DNA from: Metallyticus violacea
Lineage: Eukaryota > Arthropoda > Insecta > Mantodea > Metallyticidae
Length of the DNA: 64,000 nt
NCBI GenBank assembly: GCA_030762175.1
Contig: CM060831.1
Location: 81,917,501 to 81,981,500, forward strand
Direction: 5' to 3'
A program made the translations under genes and the position numbers. Below, piece by piece: positions 32,931-43,919 of the stretch. The notes beneath the pieces are model-generated. The model did no database searches. It was not told the origin of the DNA and saw nothing but the letters and a program-made list of their open reading frames with translations. The stretch's first letter is position 1, and every line of letters begins with the position of its first letter.

Positions 32931-34018
32931 AGGCCGCATTCACAATGAAAATTAAACATAACAATAACTTAAACATAAAAGCTAGATGCTATGTATTGTA
33001 ATGGAACCATTCACAATGAATCACGTAAACATAACAATAAATGTCCAGTTAGAAGTAAACTTAGAAGCTTGGAAGGTCCAAGGTTTTGTGTCTTTGTCTA
33101 ACTTAAACTTAAGAAATCAGTCAATCAGAACACAACTGCTCTATGGTAGAATTTATCTATATATGCAGTACAGAAATCAAATACAACTCTTGCTGCTTGC
33201 TGCTGCAAGTTCAGTTAGATGGCTGTGAGAGGCGAAGGTAGTGACTTACACAGATGTAGCTAGATAATAAGACTTTCAAGCAAATAGTACCACGCACAGA
33301 ATGCGCTATAAATTGAATTTTATGACTTTTTTTCTGCTGCAATCAAAGGAGATTTGCAACTGTTACAGTGGTTTACCCACCCCTATCACTAGTCCACCTG
33401 TTTATAGGATTTACCCAAGGTTAGCATTCATTTATATGAATTTAATTAATTGCGAATTCCAATAAGAGCAGATTTGCTACTGTTACAATATTTTACTCAC
33501 CAAACAATGTCCTATCAATTTATATTTAAAAGTTACGGAAGACAACGCATAGGTTTCATTATGTTTAACAAAAAAAATGCATGCAACATTTATGCTGCAG
33601 CCACGCACAGTAGTTCAGCTCTCTCTGCTGTCACTCAGGACTTGAAGCAGCTAGCTGCAAGAGTTGCACTTGATTTCCATGCTCTGTATAAGGGCAAGTT
33701 ATGGTAGAGATAGCTGAAGATCAGTGACTCTGTAGACTGAATGGCATCAATGGACAAAAGATTAATTACATTATAAGAAAGCTATCCTTGCTCATATTAC
33801 TCCAAGCAAATTAGTTACTGCACTTTGCATATGCATAAACGCTATGGTCATCTGCTCCGAAGCAGCCATTTTCGATCAGCTGTTAATTGATCTTCACTTG
33901 TTCTTATTTTTCATTGGTTTGCATCTTTCATTGTGAATGACTACATACTATTAAGTTAACGTGTTACTTCTTATTTTATTATGTATTCCTTTTAATGTTA
34001 ATTGTGATTGGGGCCTTA
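32931..34018. mobile_element. PIF/Harbinger-like non-autonomous element
   Basis: Imperfect terminal repeats GGCCGCATTCACAATGA (left) and TTAATTGTGATTGGGGCC (right), flanked by TTA on both sides (TWA duplication, typical of PIF/Harbinger). Subterminal repeats: the ATTCACAATGA...AAACATAACAATAA block appears at 32938 and again at 33010, and a GAGCAGATTTGCTACTGTTA-like block appears twice (33349, 33467). About 1.09 kb with no transposase. The central part near 33605-33670 resembles 43285-43345. Confidence 0.65.
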
Positions 34019-35090
34019 GTATGTTTATTTAGTTCACAGTGATACATTTTGGAACTTATGGAGCAAGAGCTATCTCATTCCTCCATAATTTGACACAGTT
34101 TATTCCTTCCATTTTTATTTTATAATTGAATTACCATATTTGTCATATATTTTCATTTTTATTACATCAGTGCTTTTATCTAAGCAGTATTGGACTCTAA
34201 AACACTGAACTTGTGCACTAGGAAACTAGAGCAAAAATTGTTTAGAACTCTGTACTGAATATTGGTAAAATAACAGGATGGATGGAAAGTTCCTTCCTCA
34301 TTTATCTCCTTAATAGGCTAAGGGTTTGTGACTGATTGGATAATTGTTAGTTTTGCTGCTGATACTTTCACAAATTTTCTGCAGTGCAGGTCTTTGTTTA
34401 AAGGTATTTGTTATGATGTGTGTTTATTTTGCAGAATATTATAATAATTTTAGCAACTTTGTACATCTTTGTTGGTGCAAAATTCTGATTGTATTACTTT
34501 CTTAAATCCTGACATTGCTTGAGTAACAAAATAACACAGCATTATTTTAATTTCAGTGCTAATTAGATTAGAAAACTAATGTATATCAGTATGGCTTGTT
34601 TTAACAAATTTTAAATTCTGAGTATTATGTAGTGCTTGTTTTTTTCCTTCTTTACTTTTAAGGTTTGATCAGTAACAATGGAACCAAACCATGAACATAT
34701 CTATATATTTCCAGATACAAAGTGTGTGGTATGTTAACACCAAAATTGCTCAACATTAGATTATTAAATCCATAAACAGACTTTGGATTGGAACAGAAAG
34801 GGCAGATATCAGTGACTGTATGGGAATGAGTAGGCCCTAATAAAACTTTAATCCCAGGCCTTAAAAACAAGGTCAGACATATAACTAAGAACAAAATTTG
34901 TTTTGGTGCACATACAAATATCAAATGCTGAAACGACTATCTCAGAGTCATTGACTCTGGGGGACCAACTAAGACAGTTTTTGTGTGGAAGCAATTAGAG
35001 ATGAAATATACCAACGTATTGCCAATTAAAAACTTGCTGATAGGAAAACAAATATTGCTGATTATCAGGACTTTTGTCTAAGGTATTTGT
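34019..35090. other. TAF2: TAF2 intron, no feature recognised
   Basis: AT-rich. An 88-codon - frame at 34658-34924 shows no family features and may be chance. Confidence 0.45.
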
Positions 35091-35640
35091 TATTTCATCT
35101 AAAAAAAGGAAAGATGAACAAAAGATCATGTTTTACTCATATGAATATCTATTGGAACTATACCCAGAACATAATAAATAAAATCCAATCAATACATTGG
35201 AACCGTAGAACAACACCCCAGTCAAAAGCTCAAAGATGATGATGGATGATGGATAGTGACATCTGCAGTACTGGAAAAATAGAGCTCCATATATTTGATG
35301 CTATAAAGGCTGCAATGGCTCTTATGGCTGGCTAAACATTATTCAGTATGTTTAGAAATCTTCCTGAATGAGCTTTTCTCAAAGTACTGTTTTCATGCAG
35401 GATGGTGCAATAGCTCATGTAAATTAAAAGAAGACACTTTTAATCATTTGAGAGAACTGGCCTGGAACAAATCTGGACTTGCAATTCTGTGGAGCATTAA
35501 TATATGCCAAGCTGCAGGAAGAAGTGTTTAAAGAATGCCATCTGTTAATTCTTTCTCACAGAGATCAGCTTAAGCAGGAATGGAACCCCATCATGCTAGA
35601 AGAGAAGTAGTGCTTGAGTGCTTGCAGAAAGTTTGGTAGA
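35090..35640 (+). pseudogene. Tc1-like transposase C-terminal remnant
   Basis: On +, FMQDGAIAHVN, ENWPGTNLDLQFCGALIYAK and HRDQLKQEWNPIM correspond in order to the second catalytic Asp region, the WP..SPDLNPIE region (its Glu is lost) and the C-terminal W..I helix of Tc1-type transposases. Frameshifted and short. Confidence 0.4.
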
Positions 35641-36049
35641 ATATGTGCTGAATTTTCAGGCGGCATACACTTTGGGATGTGTACCATTAAGTTTTTTTAA
35701 TGCACAGAAAAAAATTGTTCAATAAATACTATAAAGAGAGAAATTTACATAACAATGGCGTTATTAAATAATTTTGTGTTGGTAATTCTTTTAGGTGTTA
35801 CGGCAACCAAGCTTTGATGAAAGATGTCCAAGCATATATTTAAATACATTTCATAAAGGCACTGACTTCCTACTTAATGTTATTTTCTCTATTTCATGTT
35901 TCTATGCTTTAAGAATTTTTATTTTTTTTTCATCTGTGGCAAATAAAAAGTTATCTGAGAATGACAATGAAAGAGATGGACATATAGAAATGTGTAGTGA
36001 TGGAAGTAAAGAAATTGTTGGCCACTGGATGAGAAAGGGGATTTTTGCC

Positions 36050-38160
36050 AAAAGAATGAATGGTTGATAATAAAAATTAAAAAAAAAAATGGGGTGGAAA
36101 TGTTGTAAGGAGTTTGGAAATCTGTGGCCAGAAAGAACTAAACTAAAATTCAGTGTTGCTTTGAAGAAAATAAAGCTGATTAAATGACTTCTATCTTAAG
36201 GAAAATCTTTATTCGTGAAGAAAGCTGACTTCATCAAGCTGTCGGTCCTGGTGGTGTAGTGGTAGCCATACTTGCCTTCTAAACCCAAGATCACGAGTTC
36301 AAACCTTATCAAGATTGATGTATTTTTTTGGGTGTAAAAATCCTAAGTATGACTTCCTTCTGAAGGGAAGTAAAGCCATGGGTCCAGTGTCGTACATTTA
36401 CGGCATGAAAAAGAACCTCAAGCCTGAAAGAAGAGGCCTCTGAGCAAAATTTCACGTTTCACGCTCTGAATTGAATAGGATGCTAATCTAAGATGTTAAA
36501 GAGCATCCGTAAATAAAGCTAACCAACAATCATCAAGCTGCTTTGAAAATATTCTCTGCTGCAAATGAAAAATATTTGGAAGTTATGTGTGTCAATGAAA
36601 AATGAGAAGTCAGTAACAGCTGATGTTTACAGGGTGACGTACAAAGTTACCAAGGAAACTGATCTTTTGTTGAATTTGAGTCAGAAATTGATGTGCAGAA
36701 ACTAACTGTACTTGTAGGGGTTTGCATTCTTCATTCCAAATTTGCATGTGTTAAGCCACGATCATTAAATATATATTTGAGTCAAATAGCAAAATTTCTC
36801 TGCTACTTGATGAAAGCACAGCAATTGACAAATTAACTGCATGGATTACTTGAGGCAATGGGCATCTGACATTTGCAGGTGCTACCTGTAATTAATATGA
36901 TTTGTCAGGACCCAGAACAGTCTTTAGGGCTAATCCTTGTATGATGATTATTACTTATTAAAAGGAGTAAAAGGGTCGTCAAATTGATCTTAAGTGTTTC
37001 TTGATATGAAGGCAGCAACTAATATTTTCTTCATATAATTGAAATAGAAAGTGTGCAATGCTTTAATGAATAATTTAAAGACATTAGTTTTCACTGAATG
37101 TTTTTGAATAGAAATATTGTTTTTTGCTACTGATGGGATAGCAGTAATATTGTTGGAAAAAAGAAGGGTGTGGTTACATTGCTAAAACAAGCTTTTCTAA
37201 AAGTTCCTCCAGGGAGTAACTATTTTGAAGCATTCCTGGACTGTATACACTCTACCATCAGTCATCCATGAATGTCAGAGAACAAAGAAACATGCATAAG
37301 ATGCCTAAATATTTAAAAACTTGGATATTCTGTAGATTTCTTCTAGCAGCGTTTGAGCAGTACGGATTTCTATTTCTAAATAATGAGATATCAGGAGTGA
37401 TGAAACCAGAAACAACATTGAGAAGAAAATATATGAGGCTCTTCTATACAAAATCTGAAACAGTGACCCATTTTGGAAATGAGTTTAATATTTAGTATAC
37501 TATGGAATTTGTCTGACCTTAGTCTAGAACTGAAGCATATGGCATTATACTTCATACAGTCACCAAAAAGAAATAAATAAAATAAAAACGAAATTCTGAA
37601 TGTTTGAAGAGAGAAAAGTATATGTATATCCACATTACACTGATGTCTTTAAAGGCTACAAAATGAAAATAGAAAGACAATTCTGATAATTGACCCAACT
37701 TCATTTTATGAAAACTTAAGCAAAGCAATGAACAAATAAATTTCTGCATGAATTAAAGTACTGGATTCTCCTTTCTAGCCAGGCAACCTGATATTAACTT
37801 TTGGTGAAAAGGAAATAAAAGATTTTTATCACAGATTCAGACTTTCTCAGAGAAAAATAATCACAAGTTCAGATGAATTCTTAGAAAGAAAGAAATGTCC
37901 ATAATCTCTACTTGCTCTGCTAAACATTAACAATATATAAATATCCACCAATGAAGGTGAGAGGGAATTTTTCACAAATGAACTTGGTGTTAACTCCACT
38001 AAGAGCTTCTTCACTAAACATTAAGACTGTTGCCAACTTGATGTTCATTAAACCAGTGAAGCCCTTTTTACATTATTCAAGCCAACCTCATGTGTGGAGA
38101 CCTGTTTCCTGAAAGGAAGACATCTGGCTACATATAGCAAGAATAAGGAATGGGGGATTG
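36050..38160 (+). pseudogene. hAT-like transposase relic, split by a SINE-B
   Basis: Fragments in order on +: GNLWPERTK (zinc-finger-side region), ADFHQAALKIFSAANEKYLE across the SINE site, ISLLLDESTAIDKLTAWIT, LFFATDGIAVILLEK, and a dimerisation-domain end NEGERNFSQMNLVLTPLRAS with LMFIKPVKPFL. This is the order in hAT proteins related to the KIAA1586-like domesticated group. Many stops and shifts, so no function. The weak frame at 35795-36067 may be its upstream part. Confidence 0.7.
36241..36529 (+). repeat. SINE-B with 10-11-bp target duplication
   Basis: Full-length SINE-B (head GTCGGTCCTGGTGGTGTAGT, A box, B box-like ACGAGTTCAAACC, body GGGAAGTAAAGCCATGGGTC, 3' end ATCCGTAAATAAAGC). 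TCATCAAGCT flanks it at 36231-36240 and 36530-36539. Removing it restores the hAT reading frame. Confidence 0.92.
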
Positions 38161-38249
38161 AGAAATATGACAGTGAAATTCTGATGCCAGTTTGGAAGCG
38201 GCTTTAAACAACTTATTTCATATGCAAGGTACTTTCCAACTCTTAATTC

Positions 38250-38934
38250 TAGGTGTTATGTGTTATCTGTATTGTTTATTGTATAATGAAGGTACATGTT
38301 AAAATTATTTTCTTAAACAATTTATGTTAACAAACTTTCTTAGATTATGCTCTTTTAATGTTAGTCGCAGATCTCTCAGATAGTACCACTTAAATTTTTT
38401 TTCGAGAAAAGTCAGCATTGTTTATAGTAATGATTCTACATTTGGAACTGTCATATATGGTATTAATAAAAGAGAATTATTTGATTGTCAGCTTCAAAGA
38501 GCAAAATGCGACATGTTATTACTGTAAAAGATTATGTATATAATAAAATTATTTTAAGACATTTTGGAGAGATAAAATTTGCATCCAACGTGTAGAACAA
38601 CTCTAATAATAGTCCAAAATTTGTAATTAATAAACTGCTGAAGAGAAGGGAGATTAAAACTAGAGAGAGGAAAAAAAAAATAATAATAAATGTGGAAGCT
38701 ACTAAGGTGAATGATTTTCCACTCAATTTCCAGAAATGCTCAAGAAATTTTAGGCATAAACTTTTAAGTAATCATAAAGTTTCTTTGAAATTTAGTGAGT
38801 TTATGGTAAATGTTGTAATTGCTGTGTATGCTAGTAATTGGTCTTTTTCTTTTTGTCTGCAAAGGTAGGTTCCATTTTCCTCAAATTACTTCTTAGCTTT
38901 GTTTAAACTAAATCAAACAACTTATTTGTTGCAG
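38250..38934. other. TAF2: TAF2 intron 3' part, no feature recognised
   Basis: AT-rich intron leading to the polypyrimidine tract of the last exon. No other feature seen. Confidence 0.5.
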
Positions 38935-39156
38935 CTTAAAAAGAAGAAAAAAGAAAAGAAAAAGCACAAACACAAGCACAAACATAGAAGAGATCACAAG
39001 CATGGCAAAGAGAAAGAAAAGGATAAAGAAAAAGAAAAGGATAAAGATAAGGACAAGAAAGACCTAAGCAAACTAAAAATTAAAGAGGAAACTTTAAGTT
39101 CTGGAAGTTCCAGCCCTAGTCCAGGTGCCACAGTTTCCAGAGAGTTTTCTTTTTAA
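38935..39156 (+). CDS. TAF2: TAF2 last coding exon with Lys/His/Asp-rich tail
   Basis: The acceptor is TTTGTTGCAG|CTT and the stop TAA is at 39154. It opens LKKKKKEKKKHKHKHKHRRD, continues as alternating Lys/Asp/Glu, and closes with a Ser-rich stretch (SSGSSSPSPGATVSREFSF). Vertebrate TAF2 also ends in a His/Lys-rich tail, which supports both identity and the end of the gene. The tail is disordered and highly charged, so a role in nuclear localisation or condensate partitioning is plausible but inferred. The intron before it is about 19 kb, largely mobile elements; a small extra exon inside it cannot be excluded, although the phase 0/0 junction needs none. Confidence 0.93.
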   Translation, partial: LKKKKKEKKKHKHKHKHRRDHKHGKEKEKDKEKEKDKDKDKKDLSKLKIKEETLSSGSSSPSPGATVSREFSF

Positions 39157-39830
39157 CCAAACTGCTTGCACTTAGAAGAGAACGATTTTTGAGCATATCC
39201 ATACTTAATGTCTATGCTGTAATTATTATTACTATTTTAAAGTTCAGTTTTCCAAAAGATGTTGGTCTTATTCATTTTAAATTTGCACGTATGTCTCTGT
39301 GGAAACTGACTTTCTATAAATACCATATCAGTTTTTATGCTGGGTTTACTTTTTACATTTTGTGTCTTCAGTACCAAGTGCATATTATATAAAGCAGAAT
39401 GTGAATCTATAGCAGGTAAAACCATCAATTAGTTCTCCAATTTTGTGTGTTGTTTGTATTTATGTGTATGTATATGATCTATACTAAAGAAAGTATTGTC
39501 AATGTTTAAAATGAAACCTAATGTTATTTTTGTTCATTTATATAACATATCATTTGTTATTTTGTTCTTATATATCAAAGATAAAAGATTATCATTAATA
39601 GAAACCACTCATTTGTTAAATAAGCAAAAACATTCTTAAATGTGTAAATACTATGTACCACTTATGAAAATGCTGTAAATAAATATTATTTTATCAATGT
39701 AATTTTCATGTACCATTCAACATATTTTCCAAAAGTAAGATAGGATTTTATATTATGCCAAATGCTGCATCCTTATTTCTTTAAACTTATAACATTACAA
39801 TAAACTCAAGTTAGAATCCAGATGAAAGAT
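39157..39830 (+). terminator. TAF2: TAF2 3' UTR with candidate poly(A) signals
   Basis: AT-rich sequence after the TAF2 stop with canonical AATAAA at 39678-39683 and 39799-39804. The first is followed by T-rich sequence. A mariner copy starts at 39964, so the natural 3' end most likely lies before it. Which signal is used is not visible from sequence. Confidence 0.6.
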
Positions 39831-39963
39831 ACCTTTAGTGCTTTCAGTTTTAAACTTTTATATATGATTAACCTTTGGAGCTTGTAAAAGCCGTATATGA
39901 ACTAAAATGATTTCTGGAATGGCAGAAATGTATGCAGGAATTCTTAGCATCTGTCTGTGTTAA

Positions 39964-41224
39964 TATGAGGGTAGGTCCATAAGTTTCTGGCCTAGCTGAT
40001 AAAGACTATTGTCTTCACAAAATCTTTATCTGGTGTCATTCCTTATTTGTTAAGTAAATAATTGCAGCTGTAACTTCCACTCCATTGTGTTCAATTGTTC
40101 GGATATATTTGCATAAAGAAGGCTATGTGCAGAAGATTGTGACATGTTCAAAATGGAGTTTCAAGCTGTTATTAAGTTCTTCACAAAAGGACTTACTCCA
40201 AATTAAATTAAACAGTGACTGGATGGTGTATATGGGGAAGTATCCTGCTCATATTCTACCGTAAAAGAATGGGCCAAACTTTTTCGAATGGGTCGTGAAA
40301 GCATTGAAGACGAAGAGGGTGCAGGTCGGCCCTTGGAGATGCTCACTCCTAAAAACATTGCTCTTGTGGAAGTAGAAATTATAGAAGACCTGCGGTTCAA
40401 AGTTACAGAAATTGTAGCAAGGTTGGGCCTTTCTAAACAACAGTCCTTCGAATTATTCATGAACATTTAAACATGAATAAGGTTAGTGCATAGACTTCTT
40501 TCCTCAGTCCAAAAGCAGCAATGAGTTATCTGTTGTCAGGTATTTTTGGAGCTCTGCCGTGGCAACAATAGAGAAATTCTGTAAATCATTGTTACAGGAA
40601 ATGAAACTAATATCCCTTGTCCAAAAGAAAATCAATGGAGTGGCGTAAACCTGGTGAGCACCGCCTCTAAAGGCCAAGGTCACTCAGTGAACAAAGAAGA
40701 TCATGGCCACAATCTTTTGGCACTGTGAAGGAATACTCTTCATTGACTTCAAGGAGAAGAACAGCACAGTAAATGGGAATACTATTCTGACCTACTGCAC
40801 AGACTAAGTGCTTCTATCAAAGAGAAAAGGGAGGAAAGCTGAGTGGTGGTGTGCGTCTTATTCACGACAATGTGCCTGTGTACACAGCTCTTGTTGCAAA
40901 GGAAGCTGTGAAGAAATGTGACTTCAAGGAGATCGACCATCTACCCTACAGCCCAGATATAGCTCCCAGTGACTATTTCTTCTCAAAATTCAAGAAAGAC
41001 CTTCGAGGAAGGAAATTTAAGTGTGACGAAGAAGTGATGGTGCTGTTCATGCCATTTTGCAGACAAGACTTCTGACTATTTTGGAGTGATTGAAAAGTTA
41101 ATTCAAAGATGTGAGAAGTGTATTGCAATAAAGGGTAACTATATTGAAAGGTGAAATATAGTTTTTGTCTTTATCATACCTAGAAAATGGTTAGGCTGTA
41201 AACTTGTGGACCCCTACCCTCGTA
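39964..41224 (+). mobile_element. mariner copy C, full length, decayed
   Basis: TGAGGGTAGGTCCATAAG and TTGTGGACCCCTACCCTCG ends between TA at 39964-39965 and 41223-41224. + strand: FTKGLTPN, MGRESIEDEEGAGRPLEML (HTH linker), VTEIVARLGLSKQQSFELF, then VRLIHDNVPVYTALVAKEAV containing the DN.P catalytic region, then DIAPSDYFFSKFKKDL. Frameshifted several times. It lies just downstream of the TAF2 3' UTR. Confidence 0.9.
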
Positions 41225-41540
41225 CATAAATGGCTCTGTATAATATGCAGGCATCTGGAATGTAAGGGGACCTTCCGAAGGACTTGTACAACTCGGGGGG
41301 AGGGGGAGGGGCTCCGGCTCCACGGGCGTCGGAATGCTATATCTGAAAACATATATTTGCCTTGAACGAGGCTGGGAGTTCCGAAGTACCCTCCATCCTG
41401 GCCAACGTCCCGATATACCCCCAAAATTCAGTTATTGCTCTTTAACGGTGGGAAAAATCGCGTCCTTCTCAATTCTCAGCCGTATTGTATTTTATATTCG
41501 TGAGTTACCCTCCATGTACATAAATGGACCTGTAAATATA
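41225..41540. other. unclassified moderately GC-rich segment between direct repeats
   Basis: GTACATAAATGG(C/A)(T/C)CTGTA is present at 41222 and 41516, bracketing about 290 bases with a G run (41296-41311) and CpG dinucleotides. No family recognised. Confidence 0.35.
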
Positions 41541-42346
41541 GGATGTTTCGGAACTTTCAGAGACGACGGAGAAGGGCAAATGTATCAATGTTCTTGAAAC
41601 AGCGGAGTGGAAAGTTGTAAGCTAACATTGTTGTGGGATACCATGTAACAGTGGAGAAGCTACGAATCTTTGTTTGTACGAAGTAATACACTGATATCTT
41701 TACATGTACTTGCTAACCTGACCTACATGTAGACGTGCATCATGAGGGGTGGGAACAGGAAACTGCACTATTGCAATTGAGATAGAGTGACATGGTAAGT
41801 CCGAATGTGTTTGTCAGTTGAAGTGGACAGAAGACGATCTATCTAGTTAAATGGAGTATATGATTGCTGAATATGCAGAAGTGTTTTTCGTGTATGGACA
41901 AGCCAATGGAGAAGCTGATAGGTTGTAACGCGCCAAGTATTCTTGTAGGAGAACTCGATCCACACAATATTTCCACAACTGTTGCAACGGTTAAGAGAAA
42001 CAGCGCAAGTGATACTACAATACAACGATCGAGGAGGAGAACGACGCAATGTATGGGCAAGAAAGAAGAAGGAGAAGAAATGCTTGCTCGAAGCCTTCAA
42101 TCATCTCGATCACCCGATGTAATCTCACTTTATTTTTGCATGTAGGCTTATGTGAAAACCATTTTTACGAGACTGAAGGTGATCCGGCCTAGCACCCTGT
42201 GAAAGTTTTATAGATAAATAAAGGTATTACGTTTATACACAACAAATTTGGCCTATAACTTTCTGCTTCCTCCTCTCTAGACCAGGTTCCTGATCTCAAA
42301 TTCTCCATTATCCCTGAAAGTTTGTGTCATCAGTTCGGAAACATCC
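41541..42346 (+). mobile_element. DUF4817-type transposon, deletion derivative (family 1)
   Basis: Terminal repeats GGATGTTTCGGAACT and AGTTCGGAAACATCC match at 14 of 15 positions. On + the coding remnant starts MEYMIAEYAEVFFVYGQANG, the N-terminal helix region of the arthropod DUF4817 transposase group, and soon shifts. A short ENHFYETEG near 42155 resembles the very C-terminus. The catalytic middle is deleted, leaving a non-autonomous element of about 0.8 kb. Confidence 0.65.
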
Positions 42347-42350
42347 GGTA

Positions 42351-43150
42351 TATGAGGGTAGGTTCATAAGTTTCCGGTCTAATCATTTTCTGGGTATTAT
42401 AAAGACAAAAAACTATATTTCACTTTTCAATTTACTTACCCTTTATTGCAATACTTTCTCACATATTTGAATTAACATTTCAATTCCGCCCCCCCCCCCC
42501 AAATAGTCAGAAATCTTGTCTTCAAAATGGGCACAAACAACATCCATCACTTCTTCGTCACACTTAAATTTCCTTCCTCGAAGGTCTTTCTTGAGTTTTG
42601 AGAAGAGGAAATAGTCAGTGGGAGCTAGATCTGGACTGTACGGTGGATAGTCGATATCCTTGAAGCCAATTTTTTTTTTTTTTTTTCACAGCTTCCTTTG
42701 CAACAAGAGCTGTGTGCACAGGCGCGTTGTCGTAAAGAAGGCGCATACCACCACTCAGCTTTCTTCACCTTTTCTCTTTGATGGAAGCACATAGCCTGTG
42801 CAATAGGTCAGCACAGTACTCACCATTTACTGTGGTTTTCCTCTCCTTGAAGTCAATGAAGAGTATTCCTTCACAGTCCCAAAAGATTGTGACCGTGATC
42901 TTCTTAGTTGACTATGTGTAGTGCTTCGCTAGGTTTATGCCACTTCATTGCTTCTCTTTTGGACAAGGGATCGTAGTAGAGAACCATAGTTTCCTCTTCT
43001 GTAACAATGGTTTGCAGAACATCCATCTGGTTGCCACGGCAGAGTTCCAAAAACGCCTGACAACAGATTACTGGTTGCTGCTTTTGGACTAAGGAAAGAA
43101 GTCTAGGTACCCATCTTGCACTTACCTTATTCAAGGTGAGCATCTCCTTT
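42351..43150 (-). mobile_element. mariner copy D, truncated
   Basis: The left terminal repeat TATGAGGGTAGGTTCATAAG is present. The - strand has KVSARWVPRLLSLVQKQQ, CQAFLELCRGNQ, VTEEETMVLYYDPLSKREAM, and the AFKTQERPSTIS-like end near 42540-42620. At about 43135 it jumps from CCTTATTCA to GTGAGCATCTCC, an internal deletion of the HTH part, and then ends; the distal terminal repeat is missing. A 20-nt T run (42668-42687) has expanded inside. Confidence 0.85.
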
Positions 43151-43159
43151 ATTCATCAG

Positions 43160-43245
43160 AAAAAAAAGTATAGGGATGGCAGGTTTCGAAACCACTATCT
43201 TCACAACTCTGCATGACGCTGTAACCGCCTGAGCTATCGTGCTAC
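43160..43245 (-). repeat. tRNA-like SINE head, third family (SINE-C)
   Basis: On - : GTAGCACGATAGCTCAGGCG (A box TAGCTCAGGCGG) and, 35 bases on, GGTTTCGAAACC (B box), then CTGCCATCCCTATA and TTTTTTTTC. The box spacing fits an RNA polymerase III promoter derived from a tRNA. One copy only; the cloverleaf 3' half is not conserved, so it is not called a tRNA gene. Confidence 0.5.
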
Positions 43246-43618
43246 TGCTGGTGAAGCTTTATTATCTAACTATAACTGTACAAGTTATAGTTGAGCCTTC
43301 GGCTCTCTCCGCTGTCGCTCGGGACTGGCCAGCCGCTGGAGATGCCATACGATTCCTAATGCTGTCGGCCCTGCTTGTAACGCCAAATCAACTAAACTCG
43401 CTTCGCTGTGCGTTCGTTCAAGGACAACGGCACAGCCTTATCGTCCGAACTGTACATTCAGGTTCATTCTTAATTTATAAACTAAAAACAGCGATACTGA
43501 AAAATATATCATGTTCACTTTAAGAAACACTCTTGTTGTTATACAACACCTTCATTTAATTCTAATGCCTATTTTAGACTAAGAGTAAGTTTTACTTACA
43601 TTCCATGCAGAGAAGGAG

Positions 43619-43620
<2 letters not shown>

Positions 43621-43646
<26 letters not shown>
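43621..43646. repeat. 26-nt T run
   Basis: Pure T on +, hence an A tract on - about 275 bases beyond the stop of the acidic Trp-rich reading frame. Could be a retroposed poly(A) or simple low complexity. Confidence 0.8.
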
Positions 43647-43649
<3 letters not shown>

Positions 43650-43919
43650 AATAATGTAACTAAGCAAAACACATTCTTTCAGAAGGAATAGCTAAATTGG
43701 CATATATTTATGAATTGCTTTCTCATATATGTGTTTAATTTCACAACAATTTACTTATTAATCTGTCCAAACATATTTATGCCAATCAGGTTTGATATGC
43801 GTTGTATCAAAAACCAACATAAATTCTTTGAGCTCATGCCAAGAGTTTCTCGTTGAATGTTACACCTTATAATTAAACTGTTGCTTAAAGCATTTACTAT
43901 TAATCTCTATGCTGTGGTA

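Noticed and set aside
34658..34924. 88-codon - strand frame
   Set aside because: No recognisable motif, hydrophobic start from A/T-rich sequence, no splice or conservation evidence.
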